From Phycisphaerae bacterium RAS2 (lineage in GTDB: Bacteria; Planctomycetota; Phycisphaerae; UBA1845; UTPLA1), in assembly GCA_007753915.1 (NCBI GenBank), contig CP036352.1, positions 3,287,306-3,351,305 on the forward strand: a stretch of DNA of 64,000 bases, read 5' to 3'. Each line of letters starts with the position of its first letter. Position 1 is the stretch's first letter. The translations under genes were made by a program, and so were the position numbers. This document shows positions 40,924-50,805 of the stretch, piece after piece. The notes under the pieces are model-generated. The model had not been told where the DNA came from. It ran no database searches and was given only the letters and a program-made list of their open reading frames with translations.

Positions 40924-42540
40924 ATGAAAAGGCGCAACGGGTCTGAAATGTTCTTAAGAGGCGTGTTGATGCCGGCTACTTTGCTGGTCGCGGCACTGCT
41001 TACAGGCTGCGCTTCGCTCGATCCGAAGACGTGGGTCACGGACGCGGCCACGCTGGCGAAGCAACAGACGGGCCATGAACCGGAGTGGAACGCGCCCTGG
41101 GATGACGCCCCACCCGCGTGGAGCGACGAATCGGTGCTCAAGCTGGAGCAGGCGCTGGTCATGGCCTTGCGAAACAACCGGGAGCTTCGCGGGGATTTGT
41201 CCCAGATCGGCCAAGCCAACGCCGACTTGGTACAGGCGGGGTTGTTGAGCAATCCGGTCATCAATTTCATGGTGATGTTCCCGTCGGGCGGCGGTCGCTC
41301 GATGCTGCGGTCCAATGCACTTCCGATGCAGCAATTGCAGGACCTGTGGCTGATTCCGGCGAAAAAGGAAGTGGCCCGGGCGGAATTGCAGAAGGCCGTC
41401 GTGCGGGCGGCGCAGCGCGCCGTGGAGCTGGCCGCGGCCGTCAAGCGCGTCTATGCGGAAATCCAGTATGCCGAACGATCGCACGACCTGGTTCGAGCCA
41501 ACCTGGAGCTAGTTTCCCAGTCGATGGACATCATTCGCGCGCGCCAGAGCGCCGGCAAAGCCAGTCAGGCCGAATTTAATTTGGCGCGCATTCGCCACCA
41601 GCGCCTGCGGTCAGAACTTTTGAGCGTTGAGGTCGGACTGATTACGTCCAAGCAAGAACTGGTTCAGCTGATGGGCGTCGCGTCGGGGTCGGTCGCGTGG
41701 AAGCCGCAGGCGCTCGATGAGTCGGCCGGCCTCGAATGGGACCCGCCGGCCGAGCCGGTGGCCCTGGAGTTGGCCGCCGACCAGCGCCTGGACCTGAAGG
41801 CGGCCGAGTGGAGCGTCGAGGCGGCGGAGCGGCGTGTGGGGCTGGCTCACCGAGAAGGCTGGCCGGAGATGTCGGCTGGCTTTTCCTTTGAGCGGGCAGC
41901 AGCGGGCAAGTCGCCGGGCGTGCGTCGGCGGTTCTTGGCAGCGGAAGGGGCGGCTCGGGCGGCGGACATCGCCGGCGACAAGGTCAGTGCCTCCGACGAA
42001 GCGCGCGGGGCGCTGGGCCGTCTTGCGACGCAAGGCCCGCGCCGCGAAGTCAAGTGGGTGTTGGGGCCGATGTTCGAAATGGAACTGCCGATCTTCGACT
42101 GGAACCAGGCACAGTCGGCTCGCGCCGCGCACGAACTGGATCAGCGCATCGCAGAATACGAGGCCTTGCTTCAAACGGCTATTCGCGAAGTTCGTCGGGC
42201 CCTGGCACGATGTAGCGAGTCGCGCCGGCAGGCGCAGCTGTTCCGCAATTCAATCCTTCCGGAAGTGCTTCAGAACTTGGAGCTGGCACGGCAAGCCTAC
42301 ATCGGCGGCCAGACCGACCTGACGATCTACCTCCAGGCACAGGAGGACGCGATCAGTACGCGTTCGCGTCTGCTCGAATACGTTCGCGATCTTTCCGTGT
42401 ACACCGCGGACTTGGAGCGGGCCGTGGGTGGCAGCCTGATGCGTGACATAACGACGAGCCAACCAGTGACAGCGCCGAAACACGCCGAGGCCAGCGAGCC
42501 AACCGGCGAAACACTTAATCCGCAGGAATCCCTACCATGA
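40924..42540 (+). CDS. Outer-membrane efflux lipoprotein, CusC/TolC family
   Basis: A 538-residue protein with a signal and lipobox (LLVAALLTGC, Cys about 29). The outer-membrane-factor fold is shown by two long helical repeats, each with conserved positions: LEQALVMALRNNRELRGD and, in the second half, PIFDWNQAQSARAAHELDQR and LARQAYIGGQTDLTIYLQAQ. It would form the trimeric channel through which the CusA-like pump exports metal ions. The start could be later (ATG at 40948) with the same lipobox. Its stop overlaps the adaptor gene by four bases (ATGA). Confidence 0.88.
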   Translation: MKRRNGSEMFLRGVLMPATLLVAALLTGCASLDPKTWVTDAATLAKQQTGHEPEWNAPWDDAPPAWSDESVLKLEQALVMALRNNRELRGDLSQIGQANADLVQAGLLSNPVINFMVMFPSGGGRSMLRSNALPMQQLQDLWLIPAKKEVARAELQKAVVRAAQRAVELAAAVKRVYAEIQYAERSHDLVRANLELVSQSMDIIRARQSAGKASQAEFNLARIRHQRLRSELLSVEVGLITSKQELVQLMGVASGSVAWKPQALDESAGLEWDPPAEPVALELAADQRLDLKAAEWSVEAAERRVGLAHREGWPEMSAGFSFERAAAGKSPGVRRRFLAAEGAARAADIAGDKVSASDEARGALGRLATQGPRREVKWVLGPMFEMELPIFDWNQAQSARAAHELDQRIAEYEALLQTAIREVRRALARCSESRRQAQLFRNSILPEVLQNLELARQAYIGGQTDLTIYLQAQEDAISTRSRLLEYVRDLSVYTADLERAVGGSLMRDITTSQPVTAPKHAEASEPTGETLNPQESLP

Positions 42541-44567
42541 CAACTTCTTCACCCATGCCCGGCGGCGAGCCTCCGAGAAGCTGGCCGGCCCAAATGGTCT
42601 ACAGCGCGCGACGAATGCGAATCGTTCGCGTTCTTGTCCTTACGGCACTGTGGCTGCTGACAATTTGGGTCGCGCGATGCAGCGTGACGCCGGGTGGCGC
42701 GTCGGGCCAAGGGCCGGGTGGAGCACATGCGGCCGCGGCCTATTGGACCTGCTCGATGCACCCGCACATCAAACTGCCCGAGGCCGGTCAGTGCCCTATC
42801 TGCTTTATGGATTTGATTCCGGTGCGCTCGGATGATTCGGCGTCGCAAGACCTGCCGATCGTGAGCCTGTCGCCACGAGCGCGCCGACTGGCGAAGGTCG
42901 AAACAGCCAAGGCGCAGCGTCGGGCGCTGGCCCACGACATTCACATGGTCGGAAAGATTGCCCCGGACGAAACTCGCATTACGTTCATCAGCAGTTACAT
43001 CCCGGGACGGCTCGACCGCCTCTATGTGGACTACACGGGCATTCCCGTGCGGAAGGGAGACCACCTTGCCGAAATCTACAGCCCCGACCTGCTGGTGGCC
43101 CAGCGCGAGTTCCTTCTGGCGCTGGAGGCGCTGGATCGGTCGCGGCCGGAGGCGAGCGAAGCGGCATTGCCGCGTGAGGCGGCCCAGTCCGTGTTCGACG
43201 CAGCCCGGCGGAAGCTCGAGCTGTGGGGCATTCCCGCAGATGAAATCGCGCGCCTCCAGCGGGACCGCCAGCCATCGGATCACATGCGAATCGACTCGCC
43301 GGTCGAGGGCTGGGTGAGCGAACGCCAGAGCTATCGCGGCATGTACGTCGAAACAGGAACGCGGCTTTTTACCGTCGTCGATCTGAAGCGCGTCTGGGTG
43401 ATGCTGGACGCCTACGAAATGGATGTGCCGTTTATACGGCACGGCCAGTCGGTGCAATTCGAGACCGAATCGGTGCCGGGCCGTGCCTTCGAGGGACGCG
43501 TTGCCTATGTCGATCCGGTCCTCAACGAGACCACGCGCACCGTTCGGGTGCGCCTGAACATTGATAACGACGACCTGTTGCTGCGGCCCGGCATGTTTGT
43601 CCGCGCCCGGTTGATGGTGAGACTCGCGGATGATGGCCGCGTAGCCAGCAACGATCTCGCGGGTCACTGGGTGTGCCCGATGCACCCGGAAGTGGTACGC
43701 AACGGACCAGCCATGTGCGATCAATGCGGCATGGCCTTGGTGCCGGCTGAATCGGCCGGTTATGCGAGCACGACCGCACCGTCGGGAGAGGCATTGGCCG
43801 TGCCGAGCACGGCGGTGCTGCTGACGGGGCATCGCGCGGTGGTCTATGTACAACACCAGCGCGGGGAGCAGTATGAGTACGAGGGTCGAGTTGTCGAGCT
43901 GGGCCTGCGGGCGGGAGACTGGTACATCATCCAATCCGGATTGAAAGAGGGAGAAGAGGTCGTTACGCGCGGGGCGTTGCAGATCGACTCGGCCGTGCAG
44001 ATTCAGGCCCGGCCCAGCATGATGCAGCCGGCCGAGCCGGCGTCCACCGGCGGCAGCGGCGAGCCCGCGGCGCCGCCAATCGCGTCGCGCGCCATCAGCG
44101 GCGCGGCCTATCACAAGGCGGCCCGCGGGGTGATTGAGGCTTATCTGGACTTGGCGGCAGGGCTGGCCGCCGATGATCTGGCCCGGTCGCGGCTAGCGAC
44201 CACGACACTACATCGTGCCGCTAATGAGGCACGCGCTACGGGGCTGGCCGAGGCCGACGCCGCGGAGTTCGACCGGCTGATGAAAGACATCGCGGGCGCG
44301 GCACACGGGCTGGGTGGTGCCTCGATCGAGGAGTTACGCGACCATCTGGCCGCGCTCTCGGGCGCGGTTGAGACCTACCTGCGGACGTTCGGCCATGATC
44401 GGCCGGAGCCGCTGTTCCGCACGTACTGTCCGATGGCGTTCGAGAATAAGGGGGCGTACTGGCTGCAGGCCCGGCAGCAGATCGACAATCCGTATTTCGG
44501 AGCCGCCATGCTGCGCTGCGGCGAGGTCAGGGCGGCCCTCAGCGCCGACGGCAAGGAGACGAAATGA
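42537..44567 (+). CDS. CusB-like RND adaptor with two heavy-metal-binding domains
   Basis: A 676-residue periplasmic adaptor. After one N-terminal membrane helix (about 27-45) comes a heavy-metal-binding domain (YWTCSMHPHIKLPEAGQCPI, CFMDLIP). The membrane-fusion core follows (lipoyl and barrel segments: GRLDRLYVDYTGIPVRKGDHL, DSPVEGWVSERQSYRGMYVE, VWVMLDAYEMDVPFIRHGQ). A second metal domain is inserted near residue 375 (HWVCPMHPEVVRNGPAMCDQ). The C-terminus carries CPMAFENKGAYWLQA and NPYFGAAMLRCGEV, a metal-chaperone-like domain found in copper systems. Substrate is probably Cu(I)/Ag(I). Both neighbours overlap by four bases, indicating a tight operon. Confidence 0.9.
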   Translation: MTTSSPMPGGEPPRSWPAQMVYSARRMRIVRVLVLTALWLLTIWVARCSVTPGGASGQGPGGAHAAAAYWTCSMHPHIKLPEAGQCPICFMDLIPVRSDDSASQDLPIVSLSPRARRLAKVETAKAQRRALAHDIHMVGKIAPDETRITFISSYIPGRLDRLYVDYTGIPVRKGDHLAEIYSPDLLVAQREFLLALEALDRSRPEASEAALPREAAQSVFDAARRKLELWGIPADEIARLQRDRQPSDHMRIDSPVEGWVSERQSYRGMYVETGTRLFTVVDLKRVWVMLDAYEMDVPFIRHGQSVQFETESVPGRAFEGRVAYVDPVLNETTRTVRVRLNIDNDDLLLRPGMFVRARLMVRLADDGRVASNDLAGHWVCPMHPEVVRNGPAMCDQCGMALVPAESAGYASTTAPSGEALAVPSTAVLLTGHRAVVYVQHQRGEQYEYEGRVVELGLRAGDWYIIQSGLKEGEEVVTRGALQIDSAVQIQARPSMMQPAEPASTGGSGEPAAPPIASRAISGAAYHKAARGVIEAYLDLAAGLAADDLARSRLATTTLHRAANEARATGLAEADAAEFDRLMKDIAGAAHGLGGASIEELRDHLAALSGAVETYLRTFGHDRPEPLFRTYCPMAFENKGAYWLQARQQIDNPYFGAAMLRCGEVRAALSADGKETK

Positions 44568-47500
44568 TGGCAGACCCGGTCCACCCCGGCAACCCGGCAG
44601 CTTCCGGCGGCTTCATCGGGCGAATTGTTGACTACTGTCTTCATAACAAGCTGGTGGTCGCGCTGATCCTCGGGTTCGTGCTCCTCTGGGGCTATCGCGT
44701 CATGCCGTTCCGCACAGCCGGCGACGCCGTCCCGCGCGACCCCATCCCCGTGGACGCCATTCCCGACATCGGCGAGAACCAGCAGGTTGTCTTTACCGAG
44801 TGGCCAGGGCGGTCGCCGCAGGATGTCGAGGACCAGATCACCTATCCCCTGACGACGACGCTTCAGGGCACGCCGGGTTTCAAGACAATCCGCGCCTATT
44901 CGATGTTCGGCTTTTCGGTCGTCTACGTGATCTTCGACGATCAGCACGATTTCTACTGGTGTCGCGGTCGGCTCTTGGAGAAACTGAACATCGCCCAGCA
45001 GCGGCTGCCGCCCGGCGTCGTGCCGTCGCTGGGACCGGACGCCACCGGGCTGGGCCAGGTCTTCTGGTACACCCTGGAAGGGTCGGCCGGGGGGTACGAC
45101 CTGATGGAACTTCGCAGTATCCAGGACTGGTATGTGCGGTACGCGCTCCAGGGGATACCGGGGGTGAGCGAGGTGGCCAGCGTGGGGGGATATGTGCGCG
45201 AATATCAGATCGATGTCGATCCGGACGCGATGCGGGCGCACGACGTCAAGCTTCAGGACGTGTTCATGGCTGTGCAGCGCGCCAACATCGACGTCGGCGC
45301 CGAGACGATCGAGTGGAACGGCGTTGAGTACATCGTCCGCGGCAAGGGGTTCGTCAAATCGGTCGCCGATGTGGAAAACGTCGTGGTGAGGGTAACAGCA
45401 AACGTCCCAATCTACGTCAAGAATGTGGCCCGCGTGCAGATCGGCCCGGCCCTGCGACGCGGCATGTTGGACAAGGACGGCGCCGAGGCTGTCGGCGGCG
45501 TCGTGCTGGTTCGCTACGGCGCCAACCCGCTGGAGGTCATCGAGCGCGTCAAGGCCAAGGTGCGGGAGCTTGGCCCGGGGCTGCCGAGCCGGACGCTGCC
45601 GGACGGAACGGTCTCGCAAGTGCGCATCGTGCCGTTCTATGACCGCACCGTGCTCATCCATGAGACGCTGGATACGCTTAGCGCGGCGCTGTACGAGCAA
45701 ATCCTTATCACTACGTTTGTCGTGCTGATGTTTCTACGGCATCTCCGAAGTTGCGTGGTCATCAGCCTGACGATGCCGCTGGCGGTGATGGTGTGTTTTA
45801 TCCTGATGAGCGTCACCGGGGTTGACTCGAACCTTATGAGCCTGGGCGGCATCGCCATCGCGATCGGAACGCTCGTGGACATGGGCATCATCCTCACCGA
45901 GAACATCGTCCGGCACATCGACGAATCCGGCGGCAAGCGCCCGTTGATCGACTGTATCTCCGACGCCTCGCGCGAGATCGGTTCAGCCGTAACAACGGCC
46001 ATCCTCATGACCGTCATTGCGTTCCTGCCGATCTTCGCGCTCGAAGGGCCGGAAGGAAAACTGTTCCGCCCGCTGGCCTACACCAAGTCGTTCGCGCTGC
46101 TTGGCTCGCTGCTGGTTGCCATTCTCATCTTGCCGTCCCTTGCGCATATCGTGTTTGCGCCGCTGACGGTCGGCCGCGGCCTGCGTCGGTGGGCGCCGCC
46201 TTTGGCGGTCATCGCCTTTGGCATCGGCTTGCTGATGTTGGGCTGGTATTGGGCATCTCTGGCGGCCCTGCTTTACGCGGCATACTCCCTCGTTGAGCCG
46301 TGGCTTTCGCCGCGCGCCCTGCGCTGGTCGGCTTTGTCGGGCAGCTTCCTTGCCATGGCCATCGTACTTTATATGTTGACCGAGCATTGGATGCCGCTGG
46401 GTCCCGGCGCCGGTCTCCTGCGCAACCTCATCATCGTTCTGGGAATCAACCTGGCTTGGGCCAGCATTCGAATCGTATTCGTGGACTTCTATCCGTATTT
46501 CCTTCGCCTTTTCCTGGACCACAAGGCGGCGTTTCTCGCGGTGCCGGCAGCCATCGTTCTATTCGGTCTAGTCGTGTGGCAGGGCTTCGGCCGCACGTTC
46601 ACCTGGCTGCCCGCGCCGCGCCCCGCGGTGGCTGGCCAAGAGGGGACACTGTATTCAAGCTTTTGGACGGCTGGCGTGCACGCCTTTCCCGGTTTGGGCC
46701 GGGAATTCATGCCGCCGCTGGACGAAGGGTCGTTCTTGTACATGCCGACCCTCATGCCGCATTCGGGAATCAGCGCGGCGTTGGACGCCGTTTCCGCACA
46801 GGATCGGGCGATCCGCGCCATTCCGGAGGTGGAGAACGTCGTCGGAAAGATCGGGCGGGCGGAGACGGCGATTGACCCGGCGCCGGTGTCGATGATCGAA
46901 ACGGTAATTACTTACAAGACGGAGTATCGCCGGGACCCCGAAACAGGCGCGTTGGTGCTCGACGCCGAGGGGCGGCCGATCCGACAGTGGCGGGATCACA
47001 TCCGAAGCAGCGCCGACATCTGGAACGAGGTACAGAAGGCGGCGGAGTTCCCCGGCGTGACGGGCGCGCCGTTGCTTCAGCCCATCGCGGCGCGCCTAGT
47101 CATGCTTCAGTCGGGCATGCGCGCGCCGATGGGCGTTAAAGTGTTCGGTAATTCGCTGGAACAGATTGAAAAGGCGGGGTTCCAGATCGCCGAGGTACTC
47201 CAACAGATTCCGGGCGTCGAGCCGGCGACCGTGATTCCGGATCGCGTTGTGGGGAAGCCGTACCTGGAAATCGTGATCGACCGTGCCCGCATGGCGCGAT
47301 ATGGCGTGAACATCCGGGACGTTCAAGATGTGATCGAGATCGCCATCGGAGGCATTCGCGCAACGACGACGGTCGAAGGACGCGAGCGCTATCCGATTCG
47401 CATTCGCTACGCGCGCGACCTGCGCGACAGCGTGGAGGTCATTGGGCGCATCATGGTGCCGGGTTCGTCTGGTGAACAAGTGCCCCTTAGCCAACTCGCC

Positions 47501-48301
47501 CGGATCGAATATCAGAAAGGCCCGCAGGAGATCAAGAGTGAGGACAATTTCCTCGTTTCGTATGTCCTGTTCGACAAGCGGCCTGGCTACGCAGAGGTCG
47601 ATGTCGTCGAGGAAGCCCAGCGCGTACTTCAACACAAGCTCGATCAGGGCGAGCTGACCTTGCCCGTGGGCGTACACTACAAATTTGCCGGCGCCTACGA
47701 AAACCAGGTGCGCTTCCAGAAACGGCTCAACATCATCCTGCCGGTCAGCCTGTTCCTGCTGTTTCTACTCCTCTATTTCGAATTTCGCTCAGTGCCTATT
47801 TCCCTCATCGTCTTCACTGCCATTCCCGTCGCATGGGCCGGGGGATTCATCGGCCTGTGGTTGATCGCCCAGCCCTGGTTTCTGGATGTCTCCGTCTTCG
47901 GGCAGAACCTCCGCGAACTGCTGCACTTCCAGGCCTACAACCTCAGCGCCGCGGTCTGGGTCGGCTTCATCGCCCTTTTCAGCGTCACTGCCGACGACGG
48001 CGTCGTCCTAGCAACCTATCTCAATCAGGAATTCGAGCGGATTCCGGCCCGCACGCCGGCCGAAGTGCGAGCCAACGTCATCGCCGCAGGCGTCCGCCGC
48101 GTGCGCCCCTGCCTGATGACCTCCGCCACGACCGTCCTGTCGCTCATGCCCATCTTGACCAGCGACGGTCGCGGGGCGGACCTGATGATCCCCATTGCCC
48201 TGCCGGCCGTCGGCGGCCTGTCCATTGAGCTGCTATCGCTGTTCGTGCTGCCGGTGTGTTATGCAATGTATCGTGAGTGGAAGCTCCGGGTGCCAAAATG
48301 A
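44564..48301 (+). CDS. Heavy-metal RND efflux pump, CusA/CzcA family
   Basis: A 1245-residue inner-membrane pump, about 200 residues longer than E. coli CusA because of an inserted hydrophobic region around 530-690. Family motifs: PVDAIPDIGENQQVVFTEWP at the start, MEIRSIQDW-like MELRSIQDWYVRYAL, the proton-relay segment IAIAIGTLVDMGIILTENIV, GREFMPPLDEGSFLYMPT, and a Met-rich segment near MLQSGMRAPMGVKVFG that resembles the CusA metal-binding area. The carboxy-terminal half repeats the membrane domain. Together with the CusB- and CusC-like proteins it would export copper or silver from the periplasm. Confidence 0.94.
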   Translation: MMADPVHPGNPAASGGFIGRIVDYCLHNKLVVALILGFVLLWGYRVMPFRTAGDAVPRDPIPVDAIPDIGENQQVVFTEWPGRSPQDVEDQITYPLTTTLQGTPGFKTIRAYSMFGFSVVYVIFDDQHDFYWCRGRLLEKLNIAQQRLPPGVVPSLGPDATGLGQVFWYTLEGSAGGYDLMELRSIQDWYVRYALQGIPGVSEVASVGGYVREYQIDVDPDAMRAHDVKLQDVFMAVQRANIDVGAETIEWNGVEYIVRGKGFVKSVADVENVVVRVTANVPIYVKNVARVQIGPALRRGMLDKDGAEAVGGVVLVRYGANPLEVIERVKAKVRELGPGLPSRTLPDGTVSQVRIVPFYDRTVLIHETLDTLSAALYEQILITTFVVLMFLRHLRSCVVISLTMPLAVMVCFILMSVTGVDSNLMSLGGIAIAIGTLVDMGIILTENIVRHIDESGGKRPLIDCISDASREIGSAVTTAILMTVIAFLPIFALEGPEGKLFRPLAYTKSFALLGSLLVAILILPSLAHIVFAPLTVGRGLRRWAPPLAVIAFGIGLLMLGWYWASLAALLYAAYSLVEPWLSPRALRWSALSGSFLAMAIVLYMLTEHWMPLGPGAGLLRNLIIVLGINLAWASIRIVFVDFYPYFLRLFLDHKAAFLAVPAAIVLFGLVVWQGFGRTFTWLPAPRPAVAGQEGTLYSSFWTAGVHAFPGLGREFMPPLDEGSFLYMPTLMPHSGISAALDAVSAQDRAIRAIPEVENVVGKIGRAETAIDPAPVSMIETVITYKTEYRRDPETGALVLDAEGRPIRQWRDHIRSSADIWNEVQKAAEFPGVTGAPLLQPIAARLVMLQSGMRAPMGVKVFGNSLEQIEKAGFQIAEVLQQIPGVEPATVIPDRVVGKPYLEIVIDRARMARYGVNIRDVQDVIEIAIGGIRATTTVEGRERYPIRIRYARDLRDSVEVIGRIMVPGSSGEQVPLSQLARIEYQKGPQEIKSEDNFLVSYVLFDKRPGYAEVDVVEEAQRVLQHKLDQGELTLPVGVHYKFAGAYENQVRFQKRLNIILPVSLFLLFLLLYFEFRSVPISLIVFTAIPVAWAGGFIGLWLIAQPWFLDVSVFGQNLRELLHFQAYNLSAAVWVGFIALFSVTADDGVVLATYLNQEFERIPARTPAEVRANVIAAGVRRVRPCLMTSATTVLSLMPILTSDGRGADLMIPIALPAVGGLSIELLSLFVLPVCYAMYREWKLRVPK

Positions 48302-49139
48302 TGACGCTACGTGTAAGACAGCGAGAGAACATCGCAACGATGTTCGCTCTGCGGTCGCGCGCGACTCCGCCGCGCCGAGATTTCCTCCCCGAGACAGTCG
48401 CTGCCGTTCACGTGGCTTCGGGCAGGCGTCGGCTGCGCGGCCGACGCCAAAAATCGTCACGAGTCTCTATCGCCTCCCAGGCGCGGAGCTGGCAGAATCC
48501 ACCTCGAGCGAGGATCGTGCCGGCGAGCCGGTTGCACGTGTCGACCGATGCACGGCCGCCGGCCCAGAGTGCGGAATCCCCCCTTGGCCGTGCGAAATTC
48601 CACCCAGAGTGGCCCGAGTGTTATCAAACGAGCGCGTCGAGGGACTCTGTTTCGCCAGGACCTCTCAGACAGTCAATCAGCCCTGTCTTGCTGGGTCTGG
48701 ACGTGAGCGGGATTCTGATAATCGATCCACTGCGGGGGCAAGATCACGGGCGGGCGGGGAAGCGGCAGCTTCGCTGTCACCGATTCTCCGCTTCGTACGC
48801 GGTCGAGAGGCGCGCAAGAGATCGGTCGTTCAGGCATGTCACTTGCAAAACCGATTCTGGTCATAGGCCCGAGCGGCCCAGAGAAAAGGTTGCAAGATCC
48901 CGAGGAAGTGAGGCTTGTTTTGGGTGTACGGACGTAGGATACAGTTCCTCCATGCGGGTTGAGGCGCGATGGCGTAATCCGTGGGGACGGTGCGCCGGCA
49001 TCCGGAAAAGCTCAATCAACCCAAGAATGCCGTTGCGATGTGCGAGTGGGGGCTGCGATAGGTCTGATACTCCCGCCAATCAGGAAGAGCGTTACATCTA
49101 GTGCATCTGCTACGAAACGCAATAGCCGAGGGAATAGCG
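48302..49139. other. Long gap with no supportable gene
   Basis: Open frames here are Arg/Ser/Pro-rich and not protein-like. Around 48565-48620 the words CAGAGTG and GAATCCCCCC...AAATTCCACCCAGAGTGG form an imperfect inverted arrangement. The minus strand near 48680-48750 encodes a plausible peptide end (PRPPVILPPQWIDYQNPAHV). Both could be debris of a transposon. I cannot name one. Confidence 0.35.
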
Positions 49140-49970
49140 ATGAGACGCCTGTGGAATCGACGCCCGTTTCTTCTCCGACCCTGCTCGGTGAGAATATTGG
49201 TTTCCAGCACGCTTGTGGTTGCCGTTTCGTGCGGGAACTTCAACCTGTTTCAGGTAGCATCGACTCCTGTCGTAATTCGAGCTTCTCGCACGGGGTGTTC
49301 CGAGACGAACATTTCTCGCATAGTCGCGTTTACCGCCGAGAGCGAGAACAATGACCAGACTTACCACTGGTATTTCACGGACGGTGTGGTCCTTCATGGA
49401 CAGCGCGTCGTTCATGTGTTTCCCGGGAGTGGCGAATTCAATTTCACGCTCTCGGTCGGTAACGAGCTGATACCGGGCAGCGTTTCCGTCCCGGTGCGCG
49501 GCCCGGTCGACGGCTTTTCAGACCCCTTCGGAGATCGCTGCGTTCTTAATGAGGGCAGGACCCACGTACCAACCGGGACGCAAGTTACATATCGCACCAA
49601 CCCGCCTGCATCAGGCGGCCATTACAATTCCCCCGGCCTGTCGCCGGCCGAACCCGGCGTTTATGACACCGACGCGGTGCAGCCCGAAGTATGGGTACAT
49701 AATCTCGAACACGGCCACGTGGTCATCCTCTTTGATTGCGACGGAAGTTGCCCAAGCGAATTCCTGGCACAGCTTGAGGATGTCCTGGCGGCTGCCCCAC
49801 CCAGCAAGTTCGGAAATAAGAAGCTCGTTATCACGCGGTACGCTGGACTGCCTGTGAGAGTCATGGCCGTCGCCTGGGACTATCAACGAGACTTTGACGG
49901 TGTAGACCAAGCCGGCCTATTGGCATTTTACGCTCGACACGTGGATCAAGGGCCGGAAGACGAGCCATGA
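49140..49970 (+). CDS. Lipoprotein with PKD-like and DUF3105 domains
   Basis: A 276-residue protein with a GAGGGAA ribosome site before the ATG at 49140. The signal peptide ends in a lipobox-like VAVSC. Residues about 40-125 resemble a PKD fold (VAFTAESENNDQTYHWYFTDG, VVHVFPGSGEFNFTLSV). Residues about 150-270 match DUF3105: YRTNPPASGGHYNSPG, EPGVYD, VWVHNLEHGHVVILFDC with the His pair, and VAWDYQRDFDGVDQAGLLAF. The function of DUF3105 is unknown. Its place after the metal-efflux operon may be incidental. It ends about 490 bases before the tRNA-Phe fragment. Confidence 0.82.
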   Translation: MRRLWNRRPFLLRPCSVRILVSSTLVVAVSCGNFNLFQVASTPVVIRASRTGCSETNISRIVAFTAESENNDQTYHWYFTDGVVLHGQRVVHVFPGSGEFNFTLSVGNELIPGSVSVPVRGPVDGFSDPFGDRCVLNEGRTHVPTGTQVTYRTNPPASGGHYNSPGLSPAEPGVYDTDAVQPEVWVHNLEHGHVVILFDCDGSCPSEFLAQLEDVLAAAPPSKFGNKKLVITRYAGLPVRVMAVAWDYQRDFDGVDQAGLLAFYARHVDQGPEDEP

Positions 49971-50457
49971 TTTCGGTTCCCTTTGCACCTGACCGGAAGA
50001 TCGAACCGGCGGTCCGCGGAGCTCGGCAGCGGGTATTCGGATGATCTGATGCAATCAAAGCACATTGTTGCAGGGGTCCACAAGCCGTCTTGACCTTCCC
50101 CCACGGGTTAGACAAACTGTTGGATCAGTCCAGTTCCGTGCAGGGGCACGATGCGGACAGGCGCTTCGAAGTGAGATCCGGCTTGCAGTATGAATCGTAA
50201 TGACCGGCATAGCCCCTAACACACGGACAGGCAATCCGTAGATCTAGTTGCCTAAGCCGGCTCGGCGACTACAGTTCGGAATGGCAAGAAATCTGCCACG
50301 CGAGTCGTTTGGCGAATTGCTGCACCCGGCAGTGCAAAGCAGATCAACGCCGTGCACAGAACCGGCCGAATTGAGACAACCATTGAGATCACGTTAAGGC
50401 CGTTGCGAGCAAGGCATTACCGCGCATCGAAGTGAATCAAGACGATCAGAAATGAAC
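49971..50457. other. Intergenic region without gene
   Basis: No coding frame or structured RNA could be supported between the DUF3105 gene and the tRNA-Phe fragment. Confidence 0.4.
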
Positions 50458-50504
50458 TGGGTAGGGCCGGAATTGAACCGGCGACACACGGATTTTCAGT
50501 CCGT
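50458..50504 (-). tRNA. 3' fragment of a tRNA-Phe(GAA) gene; probable second attachment-site half
   Basis: On the minus strand ACGGACTGAAAATCCGT is a complete tRNA-Phe anticodon arm (GAA). It is followed by GTGTCGCCGGTTCAATTCCGGC (variable region and T-arm; shown here in parts) and the acceptor 3' strand CCTACCC plus A. The 5' acceptor strand GGGTAGG and a proper D-arm are not found upstream; only a weak GTTGTTAGACCA similarity remains. This is a truncated tRNA gene of the kind left by integration into a tRNA 3' end. Confidence 0.8.
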
Positions 50505-50633
50505 TGATCCGGCTGGTCTAACAACTTCGGCGACGGTGATTTCGCACCATCAAGAATAAGCTTGGCGATTCGCTTGGCGAATGATCGCACCGGCCTCGCA
50601 TCCGCCTGACGAAAAGGCCGTGCGAAAGAACTG

Positions 50634-50706
50634 CCCTTTCCCCCAGAAACCGGTCTGGGCTCTAAGTTTGGATTGGGGCCCGGATCAGTATCTGGGGGGA
50701 AGGTCA
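50634..50706. repeat. IS-end sequence present in direct and inverted copies
   Basis: CCCTTTCCCCCAGAAACC (from 50634) and the following 50 bases match the segment before the IS3-type fragment at 62992-63059. At 50686-50706 GGATCAGTATCTGGGGGGAA is an inverted copy of the same end. The result is a roughly 70-base element with inverted ends, likely a relic of an IS insertion. Confidence 0.65.
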
Positions 50707-50805
50707 AATACTCCGAGTTGCATCGACAGGTCCGTTCGCCGAGCGTGATCTTAGCGATCTTGTGCATTCTGTCACGCCATCGCTTGAACACAAGTGAATT
50801 GCAAA

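Noticed and set aside
48298-49101. Plus-strand open frame starting at the CusA stop
   Set aside because: Arg/Ser/Pro-rich, no motif, no ribosome site; typical chance frame in GC-rich DNA.
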